64,000 nucleotides of DNA from Aulosira sp. FACHB-615 (GCF_014698045.1 NZ_JACJSE010000015.1:1-64000), one strand, 5' to 3'; shown: positions 1 to 8,627, counted from the first letter of the stretch. A program made the numbers and translations. Notes: a model not told the origin generated them from the sequence alone.

Positions 1-88
1 TCATTCCACTCATTTGTAACGATTTTCTCGCTCCAGTGCGGATTGTGGGAATTTTCTTTTTAATCATTCATACACCGAACTTGTGTAA

Positions 89-430
89 CGAAACAATAAG
101 TCGCACATCGCGTTAAGTTTACCAGATTCAGATAAACGAGAAGAACAAGGTAATCGCCCAGCGATCGCTGTTCAAACAGACATTGCGGTTTCGCCCATGT
201 TAATGATTGTCCCAGTTACTTCTTCCTTGGGGGCATCAAGGTTTCCATTTACTGTAAGGATTGAGCCATCAGTGCTGAATGGTTTGACATTGCTTTCGGT
301 AGCAATGGTTTTTCAGATGCGAGCGATCGATCCTAAGCGAATTATTCGTAAAATTGGTGAGTTGGAGCCTGAGTATTTGGTGCAGATTGATGGGGAAATT
401 TGGCGAATGTTGAAGCCCCCGGAGGTTTAA
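89..430 (+). pseudogene. MazF/PemK-family toxin, 5' end decayed
   Basis: The frame reads LSLPDSDKREEQGNRPAIAVQ, then LMIVPVTSSLGASRFPF and ends with IRKIGELE, which is the MazF/PemK endoribonuclease fold (SH3-like barrel: GNRPA, VPVTS and IG.L motifs). The homology begins near 113, but the frame is open only back to a stop at 86-88 and has no ATG, GTG or TTG before the ATG at 197, which lies after the GNRPA motif. A protein from 197 (77 residues) would lack the first beta strands. I infer a toxin gene that has lost its start and probably its activity. No antitoxin is visible in the 88 bases upstream. It could also be translated from a rare start. Confidence 0.6.
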
Positions 431-540
431 AAAAGTCTGAAGTGTGAAATTTCAGACTTCGGTAGCAGAATTTCGTAGGTTGGGTGCGGTGCGATCGCCA
501 ATTTTGTAGGATGCGTGAATAAAATGTCACGCACCTTACT

Positions 541-1593
541 TCACACGTCACTTCGCATGACTGCATCTAACAACAACCCAGCCCCAAACCGCACCGGATC
601 AGTGCAAGCTAAACCGGTTTCGGCGGTAGTTTGGGCGATCGCTTCTTGGGCTGCAAACTCATTTAAATGTGCAGTATTCAACGCTATACCCACCACAGGC
701 ACTTTCCCAAAAGCACCACCCGCACTCGCTACAGATTCATACATTTGAATCACTTTCATTAACGGCGGAATCGGGACATGGGGATTATTCCGGTTATGAG
801 TTTGTCCTGCCCGATGTACTAATACTAGTTGTGTAGGTTGGGAACCGCGAATCAAAGGCAAGGTAGCAGTAGAACCAGGATGTAACAGCGAACCTTGTCC
901 TTCAATGTGCAGAATGTCATAGTTTTTGCCATAGCGCATCACTATTTGTTCCACAGCACCAGCCGCAAAATCTACACGGACAGCATCTAAAGCGATACCA
1001 TCACCTTCTAACATCAAACCAGTTTGACCTGTAGCGATAAACTTAGAACGCCAACCCCGTAACTTTGCCGCCCAGTGTAATTCTAAACTAGTAGACATTT
1101 TCCCAATCGCCATATCTGTTCCCACCGTCAACACCCGGCGACAAGGAAGCGTCCGCGCCATCCCACTCGCCACTTCTATATTTGGTGGTTCTTTGCGGAC
1201 ATCCCAAATTAACTGTCCTGGTTTGAGAATGGCATTTAACTCTGCCATCGTCGCCAATGGTGTGTGTAACCCATTCACCAAAGACATCCCAGCCGCTAGG
1301 GCATTTTTAATTTCTATCCAATAATCATCAGGTACAGCACCACCTTTGGGCGCAATTCCAATTACCAATACTTCGGGTTTATATGCTAAAGCTGCGGTGA
1401 CAGATTCTACAATCGGCACATCACGCTTGATACCTGTTAATTCTGGCAAAGACTTACCAGCACTTACCTTATCAATTACTGCGACAATCGGGGCTTCACT
1501 GTAGCGTAAAATTGCCAACCCGGTTTTGCCCTGTGTTCCTGTAGTTCCTTCATGCAGCAGAATAGCGATTCGTTGATTAAGCGGCAAACGCAC
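541..1593 (-). CDS. DUF1611 / DgcN-type protein (probable D-glutamate N-acetyltransferase)
   Basis: 350 residues, the usual length of the DUF1611 family. An N-terminal Rossmann-like part (about 1-145) is followed by a P-loop-like segment VGTDMAIGKMSTS (about 157-169), then HIEGQGSLLHPGS near 235. Members studied in marine bacteria (DgcN) N-acetylate D-glutamate, and the partner DgcA racemises the product. Here the gene overlaps the end of the upstream epimerase gene by 17 bases on the same strand, the same pairing, so the two are translationally coupled. The assignment to D-glutamate is inference from family and neighbour; older annotation would say only DUF1611. Confidence 0.8.
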   Translation of the reverse strand: MRLPLNQRIAILLHEGTTGTQGKTGLAILRYSEAPIVAVIDKVSAGKSLPELTGIKRDVPIVESVTAALAYKPEVLVIGIAPKGGAVPDDYWIEIKNALAAGMSLVNGLHTPLATMAELNAILKPGQLIWDVRKEPPNIEVASGMARTLPCRRVLTVGTDMAIGKMSTSLELHWAAKLRGWRSKFIATGQTGLMLEGDGIALDAVRVDFAAGAVEQIVMRYGKNYDILHIEGQGSLLHPGSTATLPLIRGSQPTQLVLVHRAGQTHNRNNPHVPIPPLMKVIQMYESVASAGGAFGKVPVVGIALNTAHLNEFAAQEAIAQTTAETGLACTDPVRFGAGLLLDAVMRSDV

Positions 1594-2629
1594 TGTATTG
1601 TACCCCCAAGCCTGGTAAATCGTTTGGTAAAACTTTTCCTTCTACTACTAATGCACCCATAAATGGGTCATCAACTAAGTTGAGGTGACTATCTAAATCT
1701 AAATAATCAGCGAGTGGTGCTAATTGTGCTGCGGCTGTGTTAGCGAGTGAACTGTCAGAATAGCAGCCAAACATCACTTGTAAATTGTAAGCCCGCGCTG
1801 TGTGTACCATTCGCAATGCTTCGGTTAAGCCCCCTGACTTCATCAGTTTGATATTAATTCCATCCACGTAGTTTGCCAAATGGGGAATATCAACGCTAGT
1901 AAAGCAACTTTCATCAACAAAAATCGGTAGGGGTGACTCTTGTTTGAGTTTGGCTAAACTTTCTTCCTGACCCCTTGCTAGTGGCTGTTCTACATACTTT
2001 ACACCTAAATCAGCCAGCCAATGACACATCTTAATTGCATCTGGCAAACTCCAACCACCATTTGCATCCACAAAAAATTCTAGATTTGGTGCTTCTTGTT
2101 GGACTGCTAATAGCATTTGCTGATCTGCCTCAATACCATCGGGGCTACCTAATTTCACCTTGAACAGCCGCACATCCAGATAATTTAACCAGTCCCGCGC
2201 CCTCGCCCTAGCGCCCTCTGGTGAATTTATGCCAATAGTTACCGAAGTCGGGACAATGAGATTGCGATCGCATCCCCAAATCTGCCACAGCGGTAAACCA
2301 ACAAACTTACCCAACCAATCGTGCATTGCCATATCTACAGCCGCCCGCGCCGATGAAGGAATTTGCTGTTGAATTAACAACTGCTCAACTTGCTGTCTCT
2401 GCAATGGGCTGAAAGTTGTTAATAATGGTATAACTTGAGCGATCGCATCTTTGATTTGCTCGGTTTTTTGAGCATGATTCCCCACCCCAAACGGTGATGC
2501 TTCACCCCAGCCCTCAACGCCATCTTGCGAAATTTTTACCCAGACATTTGTTGTCTGTGCAGTTGTCCCCCGACTAATAGTTAAGGGAAATCGTTTATTG
2601 ACAGTAAATACCTTGACTTCTACTTGCAT
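1577..2629 (-). CDS. Dipeptide epimerase / N-acetyl-D-glutamate racemase-like (enolase superfamily)
   Basis: 350 residues with the muconate-lactonising-enzyme arrangement: an N-terminal capping domain (1-125), then a barrel with FKVKLG (Lys157 and Lys159), metal ligands in DANGGW (Asp188), EQPLA (Glu214) and DES (Asp239), and KLMKSGG (Lys264) as the opposing base. This fits 1,1-proton transfer at an alpha carbon. The family is usually called L-Ala-D/L-Glu epimerase, but coupling to a DUF1611 gene suggests the DgcA role in D-glutamate conversion. First gene of a two-gene operon; cytoplasmic. Substrate is uncertain. Confidence 0.85.
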   Translation of the reverse strand: MQVEVKVFTVNKRFPLTISRGTTAQTTNVWVKISQDGVEGWGEASPFGVGNHAQKTEQIKDAIAQVIPLLTTFSPLQRQQVEQLLIQQQIPSSARAAVDMAMHDWLGKFVGLPLWQIWGCDRNLIVPTSVTIGINSPEGARARARDWLNYLDVRLFKVKLGSPDGIEADQQMLLAVQQEAPNLEFFVDANGGWSLPDAIKMCHWLADLGVKYVEQPLARGQEESLAKLKQESPLPIFVDESCFTSVDIPHLANYVDGINIKLMKSGGLTEALRMVHTARAYNLQVMFGCYSDSSLANTAAAQLAPLADYLDLDSHLNLVDDPFMGALVVEGKVLPNDLPGLGVQYSAFAA

Positions 2630-2751
2630 AAGTCTGCTCTATAGCAATCCTAAACGATATACAAACATCTCTCTGACCTGAAAGTGCTGAGTGCTGAGTA
2701 AAAATGCTAGTCCCACTTTCATACTTGGCTATGAAGTTTGTTTCATCGGGA

Positions 2752-2780
2752 CTACCTTGTCTACCTTGTCTACCTTGTCT
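2752..2780. repeat. 9-mer tandem repeat CTACCTTGT x3
   Basis: Three uninterrupted copies of CTACCTTGT lie in the gap between the epimerase and Nudix genes. A related 9-mer (CTCCCTTGT) recurs at 55265-55310 and, inverted, at 63780-63811. A GTGCTGA heptamer repeat sits just upstream at 2684-2698. Confidence 0.8.
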
Positions 2781-2897
2781 CTTTTCTTCATTCTCAAATA
2801 AGACTGCTCTATGATGGCTAGGGCAGAAAATAGTTTAAGTGATTTTAGCCGATTTTCTACATCTGTTATACTTTTTTACATTTATTAATTAGCATCT

Positions 2898-3446
2898 ATG
2901 AGCAATCTCAAGAAATGGAAAATCTTGCAATCAGAAATGGTATTAAACCATCCTTGGTGCAAAGTCAGGCAAGATAAAATCGAATTACCTAACGGCAAGG
3001 TGATTGATGATTATTTTGTCAGTATTAAACCAGAAATTGCCATTATTTTGCCAATTACCAGTAATCAAGAAATTGTTTTCGTCCGCCAATACCGACACGC
3101 AGTCGCCGATTTTTTTATCGAATTACCAGCCGGACATTTTGACCCCACCCAAGAAAGTGCGGAAATCGCCGCCATCCGAGAATTACAAGAAGAAACTGGT
3201 TATCTAGCTCAACAAGTTAAAAAAGTCACTGTTTTTTATGATAAACCCAGCAAAGATACTAACCGCATACATTTATTTTTAGCTGAGAATGTTATAAAAG
3301 TTGGGGAACAGAATTTAGATATTACAGAAGAAATTGAAGTAATTTTAATTCCTGTAGCGGAAGTGTTAGATAAAATCTATCAAGGTGAAATTTCAGTGTC
3401 AGGAACTATTGCGGCTTTATTTTTAGGTTTAAACTTGATGAAATAG
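2898..3446 (+). CDS. Nudix hydrolase, ADP-ribose pyrophosphatase-like
   Basis: 182 residues. The Nudix box runs from GHFDPTQE to RELQEETGY (about residues 75-98), with the metal-binding REL.EE intact but one extra residue between the first Gly and the first Glu compared with the G-x5-E consensus. The preceding FVRQYRHA and IELPAGH segments are typical of ADP-ribose/NDP-sugar pyrophosphatases. Probable reaction: cleavage of a nucleoside diphosphate linked to another moiety. It stands alone, divergent from the epimerase operon, with an AT-rich upstream region. The substrate is not fixed by the sequence. Confidence 0.85.
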   Translation: MSNLKKWKILQSEMVLNHPWCKVRQDKIELPNGKVIDDYFVSIKPEIAIILPITSNQEIVFVRQYRHAVADFFIELPAGHFDPTQESAEIAAIRELQEETGYLAQQVKKVTVFYDKPSKDTNRIHLFLAENVIKVGEQNLDITEEIEVILIPVAEVLDKIYQGEISVSGTIAALFLGLNLMK

Positions 3447-3723
3447 CTTAATAACCATCAATAAAAAAGGCGGCCGCATCTGTAATTCAGAATAGCGATC
3501 GCCAAAAAATTAATCCAGTAAATCAAACAGTTTGAGAATTGATAAATATTTTTCCCTAAATTAAATATTTCTCCTTTACTAATAAAATCTGCAATAAAGT
3601 ACAAGAATCCAGAATCCCGAAGTCAAAATTGCTCAGAGTTTGATGAATAATATGATGAGAATATTCAAATTTATATCTAGCAGACCCTTGATTTATTCAT
3701 GATTCTGAATTCTGTCCAGGAAA

Positions 3724-4524
3724 TTAATTAGCCACCTGTTTTTTAGACTTCATTCTTAAACCCAATGCAAGTGTAGCTGCAATGCCAACAACTGCGCTTG
3801 GTTCAGGAACAGAAGTTGTCTCATTTACATATTTGGCGCTGGCTACTGTATTGACAGATTCTGTATTAGTGATATCAACTAACATTTTTTCAGTGTTGTC
3901 ACTATAGAAAATATCGTTAACCGCCAGGAATAAAAACTTCGCGTTGGTGGGAATCTTAATTGTCATCTCGCCTAAGATTCCGAATACACCATCAAACAAT
4001 GTTTTTTGACCGCAAGTTCTATTAACATCACTTAAAGTTGCTCCATTACACATATAAGCACCTTTTGAGCCGTCGTAAGTAGAACCTGCTTGATTAGTGG
4101 TGTCAAATAAAGTGTTAGAAGTCCAGTTTGCGTCTGTATAGGCATACTTACTGGCATCTTCAGCATCAAGGCTAATAGCATCAGCTACACGTTGTTGAAA
4201 AGAAGAATCAAGCAATGTATCCGAAGCACTGAAGACCCCAATCATATCGTTTCTTTGTCCAGGGTTCCAAACACTCCAGTTAAATGCACCAGAAGTACTT
4301 AAACGAATTGTGCTTCCAGCTTCAAGACCTAAATCAGCTAAAGAGATGGCTTTAGTATTACCTGCAATTGTCTGAACATTATTGTAATAAGTTGTATCAG
4401 ACTGGGTTTTCAAAAAAGTGTAGGTAGAGTCGATTTCAAAAGAAGCTGCTTGGGCTTTAGCATTAACTAAAGTACCCAATCCAACCAAGCTAGAAACCAT
4501 TAAAATACGCCAGATTCTGTTCAT
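3724..4524 (-). CDS. PEP-CTERM sorting-signal secreted protein
   Basis: The frame is open from an ATG at 4572, but the ATG at 4522-4524 gives a classical signal peptide (MNRIWR, hydrophobic core VSSLVGLGTLVNA, cleavage after AQA), so I choose that start (266 residues). The mature part is low in charge, has a cysteine pair in MCNGATL...RTCGQ, and ends with SVPEPSAVVGI, a short hydrophobic helix and a basic tail RMKSKK. That is the PEP-CTERM signal recognised by exosortase. Expected to be exported and anchored or released at the surface. The middle domain resembles no enzyme I can name. The exosortase gene is not in this window. Confidence 0.85.
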   Translation of the reverse strand: MNRIWRILMVSSLVGLGTLVNAKAQAASFEIDSTYTFLKTQSDTTYYNNVQTIAGNTKAISLADLGLEAGSTIRLSTSGAFNWSVWNPGQRNDMIGVFSASDTLLDSSFQQRVADAISLDAEDASKYAYTDANWTSNTLFDTTNQAGSTYDGSKGAYMCNGATLSDVNRTCGQKTLFDGVFGILGEMTIKIPTNAKFLFLAVNDIFYSDNTEKMLVDITNTESVNTVASAKYVNETTSVPEPSAVVGIAATLALGLRMKSKKQVAN

Positions 4525-5141
4525 GTTCTTATACTTATTGCCGACTTCTCTAGCATAAGTAATAAGTTCCATAGAATGTATAAATTATTTTGTGTATTAA
4601 GCAAATTTAGAATAAACTTTATCCTCCTATTTTGGGCTGTTTTCTCAGTATATTTCTTTGTCTAACAATCTCAAATAAATAACATTTTTAATACTGTAAC
4701 CCCAGTACTTATACGACTGGATACTTGCAATTTATCGAAACTTATTATGTTCTCTATCTCGAATCTATCCACCGTAAATTGGCTATCAATCAAGAGAAAT
4801 AACGGTTTTGCCATAGAATAGCCAGTTAAAAGGCTGATATTCAACAAAGCACGATCGCCATTGAATCATAAAAATTGAGCGATCGCACCCATAACACCAA
4901 CTAGCGATCGCCCAAATATGAATCTAAAACCAATCTGAACTGATAAAAGGTAGATAAGATCACTGTCATCTCATCCTATAACCGTTCACCTGCTATCTAA
5001 ACAAGCTGTTATTTGCAATTTAAAACAATTTGAGCCTCAATTCTGACTTATAGCAGGGGACAGGTAATAGGTTACAGGTGACAGGGGTAAAAGCTTTGTG
5101 GTGTCTAAGTCTGATTATTTATCGATTCCGAAGCAACTTGG
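4525..5141. other. Intergenic region with HIP1 sites
   Basis: About 600 bases without a credible gene. It is AT-rich near the PEP-CTERM gene (its promoter should lie at about 4530-4680), then contains three GCGATCGC or CGATCGC sites (4850-4915) and a short GGTGACAGG-like repeat at 5055-5085. I see no RNA gene. Confidence 0.5.
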
Positions 5142-5423
5142 CTACTGCTCTATATCAATTTCTGGACAAAATTCGTCAATTTGCAAAATTCGGATCATTT
5201 CGCGCCCAGGATGTTTAAATAACACATAAAATTCACTATTGGGCATTCTCAAGTTTTCAGGAATTAGCTGCGTTGGGATTGCTTCTGTTCGCACTAACCC
5301 ATGTCCAGGAAAGAGAATAATGGTAATTTCGCCAGGAAGTAGACATCCTAAAACTCTGGCGAAGACACGCGCATAAAATGATGGATGGTCTTCATATCGC
5401 ATATCAATTTCCAAAGCCAACAA
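5142..5423 (-). CDS. Conserved hypothetical protein, 93 residues
   Basis: A small soluble protein with mixed alpha/beta character (ITIILFPGHGLVRTEAIPTQLIPENLR, then FYVLFKHPGREM). No signal peptide or membrane helix. It lies 29 bases downstream of the histidine kinase gene on the same strand and may be cotranscribed with it. I do not recognise a characterised family. The reading frame has normal codon use and ends cleanly, so it is probably real. Confidence 0.6.
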   Translation of the reverse strand: MLALEIDMRYEDHPSFYARVFARVLGCLLPGEITIILFPGHGLVRTEAIPTQLIPENLRMPNSEFYVLFKHPGREMIRILQIDEFCPEIDIEQ

Positions 5424-5452
5424 AACTTTGTATTTTTACCACAAGCATAACT

Positions 5453-6703
5453 TTAAACAAGCGCATAGGCGTTTTGTTTCAACGGAATTTGAATCACAAA
5501 CGCTGTTCCTTGACCAAAGGTGGAAAGACAGGTCAATTTGCCATGATGTCTTTCGACAATTATCTGATGACTAATTGACATACTAATTCCTGTACCCTTA
5601 CCTACGGGTTTTGTTGTGAAAAATGGGTCAAAAATTCTTGGCTGAAGCTGTTCAGGAATCCCCACTCCATTATCTTCGATCGTGATTTCTACCCATTTGT
5701 CTGCCGTCAAAGAAGTTTTGACTGTAATTTGAGGTGGATTATCTTGAATTTCTGAATGAGATTTTTGCGTAATTTTCTCTTCTAGGGTATCTATCGCATT
5801 TGTGAGAATGTTCAGCATCACTTGATTGAGTGAACTCGGATAACACTCTACTTCCGACAAATTAGCATAATCTTTGATCACCTTAATTTCTGGACGCTCT
5901 GGTTTTGCTTGCAGGCGGTGATGCAAAATCATCAGAGTACTATCAATACCTTCGTGAATATTCACCACTTTCAGTTCCGCTTCATCCAAGCGCGAGAAAT
6001 TTCGTAATGATATGACAATTTGCCGGATGCGATCGCTTCCTGCTTTCATTGAATTTAAAATTTTTGGTAAATCTTCTTGCAAAAAGTCTAAATCAACTTC
6101 TTCAATTAGCCTGTGAAGGGGCAAGGGTAAAACCGGAAAATGCGCTTGGTAAGCATTGACAATGCTCAATAAATAATCAGCATATTCTTCAACATAAGTC
6201 AAGTTACCGTGAATAAAGTTAATCGGATTATTAATTTCATGTGCAACCCCAGCTACTAATTGTCCTAAACTTGACATCTTTTCTTGTTGGACTAACTGCA
6301 TTTGCATCTGCTTGAGTTCTGTCATCGCGGTTTCCAAGAGTTGATTCTTGTTTTCTAGTTCGATTTTTGAAGCGAATATCTGACTGAAACAAGCAAGTAA
6401 ATCAAAACTTTTATAGAAACTGAGAAAGCGTAATGCGATCGCAACTGTCAACAAATCCGCTATTGCTTGCCAAAAATGGGAATTAACCAAACCCAGCATT
6501 CCCACTACATGCAAGCCGTGACCAAAAGCGCAGCTTAAAAAAATCCCAGCCACTGTAACTACCAGTGGGTCAACACCTGCTTGTCGATTACGCCAAACCC
6601 CATAACCAATAACACTACCAATAATGAAATAACAACAAGAGATGACTAAATTTTCCCCCGCTATTAACCAACCGATTTGATCGGCATCCAATACATGATT
6701 CAT
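5453..6703 (-). CDS. Sensor histidine kinase with ethylene-receptor-like membrane domain
   Basis: 416 residues. Three predicted membrane helices (about 16-36, 46-70, 80-98) precede a coiled linker (110-145), the HisKA H-box VAGVAHEINNP with phospho-acceptor His155, and an HATPase domain with N box LTNAIDTL, DNGVGIPEQ and FDPFFTTKPVGKGTG. The membrane part aligns without gaps to the plant ETR1 ethylene-binding domain as I remember it: Tyr25, Ile28, Cys58 and His62 match ETR1 Tyr32, Ile35, Cys65 and His69, whereas ETR1 Asp25 is Asn18 here. The ligand is therefore uncertain. No receiver domain or adjacent regulator gene is present. Kinase assignment is firm; the sensor assignment is inference. 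Confidence 0.9.
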   Translation of the reverse strand: MNHVLDADQIGWLIAGENLVISCCYFIIGSVIGYGVWRNRQAGVDPLVVTVAGIFLSCAFGHGLHVVGMLGLVNSHFWQAIADLLTVAIALRFLSFYKSFDLLACFSQIFASKIELENKNQLLETAMTELKQMQMQLVQQEKMSSLGQLVAGVAHEINNPINFIHGNLTYVEEYADYLLSIVNAYQAHFPVLPLPLHRLIEEVDLDFLQEDLPKILNSMKAGSDRIRQIVISLRNFSRLDEAELKVVNIHEGIDSTLMILHHRLQAKPERPEIKVIKDYANLSEVECYPSSLNQVMLNILTNAIDTLEEKITQKSHSEIQDNPPQITVKTSLTADKWVEITIEDNGVGIPEQLQPRIFDPFFTTKPVGKGTGISMSISHQIIVERHHGKLTCLSTFGQGTAFVIQIPLKQNAYALV

Positions 6704-6951
6704 AAATCTACTAGTACCCTAAAGCCCTCAGATCCTTAAAGTACCCATTTGCTCACTCATAATTGATATAAATGTTTACAATAGACATTTTTTTATTTAT
6801 GTGAAGTTAAATAGTTGCTAAAAAGTAGCTTTTAGCTTGATATTAGTTATCTAGAGAGAAAATGCTTCTAAATATATTGAAGTGGAGAGCGATATAGTGG
6901 GCGATCGCCTCAATGCTTAAAAAGCAAATTTTTGAAATGTTTGAGATATTG

Positions 6952-6975
6952 CTACATTTGTATATACAAATGTAG
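6952..6975. promoter_or_regulatory. Perfect 24-bp palindrome, probable BrnTA operator
   Basis: CTACATTTGTAT is followed directly by its reverse complement ATACAAATGTAG, 11 bases before the brnT start codon. Toxin-antitoxin operons of this type are repressed by the ribbon-helix-helix antitoxin binding an inverted repeat at this place, so this is the likely operator and overlaps the likely promoter. Confidence 0.75.
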
Positions 6976-6986
6976 ATTTCAGAGTT

Positions 6987-7292
6987 ATGCTTGAAAGTGT
7001 AAATGGCTTTGATTGGGATGAAGGGAACTCTGCCAAATGCTGGAATCGTGTTTCTAAAGAAGAAATTGAGTACCTATTTCAACAATCGGGTGTTCTGATT
7101 GCACCAGATATAAAACATTCTCAGGATGAAGATAGGTATTTAGCCATAGGGATTTCAAGCCAACAAAAGTACATTTTTGTGGCTTTTACGCTCCGAAATA
7201 AACAGGATGAAATACTCATTAGACCGATCAGTGCCAGATATATGAGAGACACAGAGGTACAGAAATATGGACAAAACTTTCCCCAGACTTAA
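6987..7292 (+). CDS. brnT: BrnT-family toxin of a type II toxin-antitoxin system
   Basis: 101 residues with the BrnT pattern: FDWDEGNSAKCWN near the N-terminus, KEEIEYLF, then DRYLAIGIS, IFVAFTLRN and the closing IRPISARYM with a final acidic helix. BrnT is a RelE-fold ribonuclease that arrests growth by cutting mRNA. The gene overlaps the next one by 26 bases, as in known brnTA operons where the toxin comes first, and has a palindromic operator just upstream. The Lys-His pair of the classical KHGVSF motif is not conserved (WNRVSKEE), so activity may differ. Confidence 0.85.
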   Translation: MLESVNGFDWDEGNSAKCWNRVSKEEIEYLFQQSGVLIAPDIKHSQDEDRYLAIGISSQQKYIFVAFTLRNKQDEILIRPISARYMRDTEVQKYGQNFPQT

Positions 7293-7518
7293 AACTGATG
7301 AAGAAATAGAGACACTCTTGGAAGAGGATTTGTCAGATTATCTGACTCCTGATAATTTCAAGCCAGTAACTTTTGAATTTAAGCCTAAAGATAAAAGTGT
7401 CAATATACGGATGTCTGAGGAGATGCTAGAAAAAGTTAAATCTGTTTCTAAGAAAGAAGGTATTCCTTATCAGCGTTACATTAGACGTGCGATAGAACGG
7501 TCTTTAGCTGCTGAATAG
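7267..7518 (+). CDS. BrnA/CopG-like ribbon-helix-helix antitoxin
   Basis: 83 residues. The acidic N-terminal half (EEIETLLEEDLSDYL) should wrap the toxin; the C-terminal half NIRMSEEMLEKVKSVSKKEG then YIRRAIERSL is a ribbon-helix-helix DNA-binding motif. It starts inside brnT (26-base overlap), which gives translational coupling. Expected to neutralise BrnT and, as a dimer, to repress the operon through the palindrome at 6952-6975. Confidence 0.85.
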   Translation: MDKTFPRLKTDEEIETLLEEDLSDYLTPDNFKPVTFEFKPKDKSVNIRMSEEMLEKVKSVSKKEGIPYQRYIRRAIERSLAAE

Positions 7519-7538
7519 TAATTTGGCATAAAAAATGA

Positions 7539-7594
7539 GAGAAGCGAGCATTAAAGCGCGATCGCAGTGTTTTTCAACACGATCGCAACTTCTC
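7539..7594. terminator. Hairpin between convergent toxin-antitoxin operons
   Basis: Nested inverted repeats: GAGAAG (7539-7544) with CTTCTC (7589-7594), HIP1-derived GCGATC with GATCGC, and an inner GTGTT-TTTC-AACAC. It lies between the ends of the brnA gene and the convergent RelE-like gene. There is no long T tract, so termination is only likely. Confidence 0.45.
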
Positions 7595-7619
7595 CAAAAG
7601 ATAAGCGATCGCAGCAGGT

Positions 7620-7994
7620 TTACGGTATAGGTGCAATATTAGGGTGCTTTCCAGCGTAATAAACAATAACCTTCAATTGCTGCTCATCAGGAATGTAAAA
7701 TACTCTGTCTCCTTTTGTGACTTCATATTCCCATACTCCTTTGTAAGTTTTACCCTTCAAAGGAAAAACACGTCCTGGCTGTCTGCTTGTTGGTGTAGAA
7801 CATAAATCCTCATAACAGCGCAGAGAGTTTTCTGGATAACGTTGCATTAAAGCTTCCCAGTCCCGATTAACTCGGCGATTTTTAGCTACTACCAACCAAG
7901 TGCTTTCTCTCTCAGATAATGCAGGGGCAGTCAGTTTCACTTCAGGCGGCTCTACATTTTCTACTATGGGGTTTTCTTCGTGGTTATCTGACAT
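7620..7994 (-). CDS. RelE/ParE-like toxin
   Basis: 124 residues. After a variable acidic N-terminus (1-30) come helices containing WEALMQRYPENSLRCYEDL and then the beta-sheet core GRVFPLKGKTYKGVWEYEV, DRVFYIPDEQQLKVIVYYAGKHP, the pattern of RelE-type ribosome-dependent mRNA interferases (LKG...G.WEYRV..G.RVFY...V.V.Y.G.H). It follows the Phd-like gene by 6 bases on the same strand, so the two form one operon. Function is inferred from the fold and partner. Confidence 0.75.
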   Translation of the reverse strand: MSDNHEENPIVENVEPPEVKLTAPALSERESTWLVVAKNRRVNRDWEALMQRYPENSLRCYEDLCSTPTSRQPGRVFPLKGKTYKGVWEYEVTKGDRVFYIPDEQQLKVIVYYAGKHPNIAPIP

Positions 7995-8000
7995 ATACCC

Positions 8001-8495
8001 TTACTCAGCACTATGAGCAGATGGTTTGGTTAATGGTATTTCATCAGTTTCAGCACTAAAAGCTGCTGCTAGTTCAGGACTAAATATAGCAATAGCACTT
8101 TCATGCCATTCATGGATGAGCGCCTCAATCATCTCCCATGCTGTAGTTGAAGAATCTATCAACCGAAAAGCTTCACTTAGCTCCTTGATAAACTCTTGCA
8201 AATCATCCGCATCAAACACACTCAACCATCCATAAGGATGTTCAAAGCCGATTTCTTTCCCTAGTAATAAAGAAAAAGCAACAGTTAATGCTTCAAAGAC
8301 AGCTTGACTTTGAGTAGCTACCTTCACCAAAGAAGTTACTTCCTCTCGACGCAACAAAGCAAAAGCATGATCATTGCGAGTAATTGTCACCGGACGTTCT
8401 AAAGCTTTGTCTAGAACTCGCCCAGGCTGACGATTTAACTCAGTGGCAGTAATTAGCTCATCCGAGTAAATATTGCCAAAATTGCCTAAAACCAT
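8001..8495 (-). CDS. Phd/YefM-type antitoxin with extended C-terminal domain
   Basis: 164 residues, about twice the usual length of this antitoxin class. Residues 14-55 (ITATELNRQPGRVLDKALERP then VTITRNDHAFALLRREE) are the Phd/YefM fold that binds operator DNA. The remaining 110 residues are helical and acidic and include FDADDLQEFIKELSEAFRLI; they probably contact the toxin or add a second module. It is the first gene of the operon with the RelE-like toxin. A repeated TACGTA motif in the promoter region is a candidate operator. Confidence 0.8.
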   Translation of the reverse strand: MVLGNFGNIYSDELITATELNRQPGRVLDKALERPVTITRNDHAFALLRREEVTSLVKVATQSQAVFEALTVAFSLLLGKEIGFEHPYGWLSVFDADDLQEFIKELSEAFRLIDSSTTAWEMIEALIHEWHESAIAIFSPELAAAFSAETDEIPLTKPSAHSAE

Positions 8496-8539
8496 AGGTT
8501 ATACCTTGTCAGCCAAGTTAATTTAATGAAAGTAGTGAT

Positions 8540-8557
8540 TACGTATAATTGTACGTA
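8540..8557. promoter_or_regulatory. TACGTA-N6-TACGTA, candidate operator of the Phd/RelE pair
   Basis: Two copies of the self-complementary hexamer TACGTA separated by TAATTG, 45 bases before the antitoxin start codon. Phd/YefM proteins bind short palindromes such as TGTACA or GTACAC in pairs, so position and form are suitable. No test is possible here. Confidence 0.5.
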
Positions 8558-8627
8558 CTATTTTTAAAGGTTCAATAGGAATTAAAGCTCCTACGCACCG
8601 CTATTTTGCATCAGCCCCAACCGAGCC

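Noticed and set aside
99..330. MazF fragment considered as an intact toxin gene
   Set aside because: No ATG, GTG or TTG start exists upstream of the GNRPA motif in the open frame.
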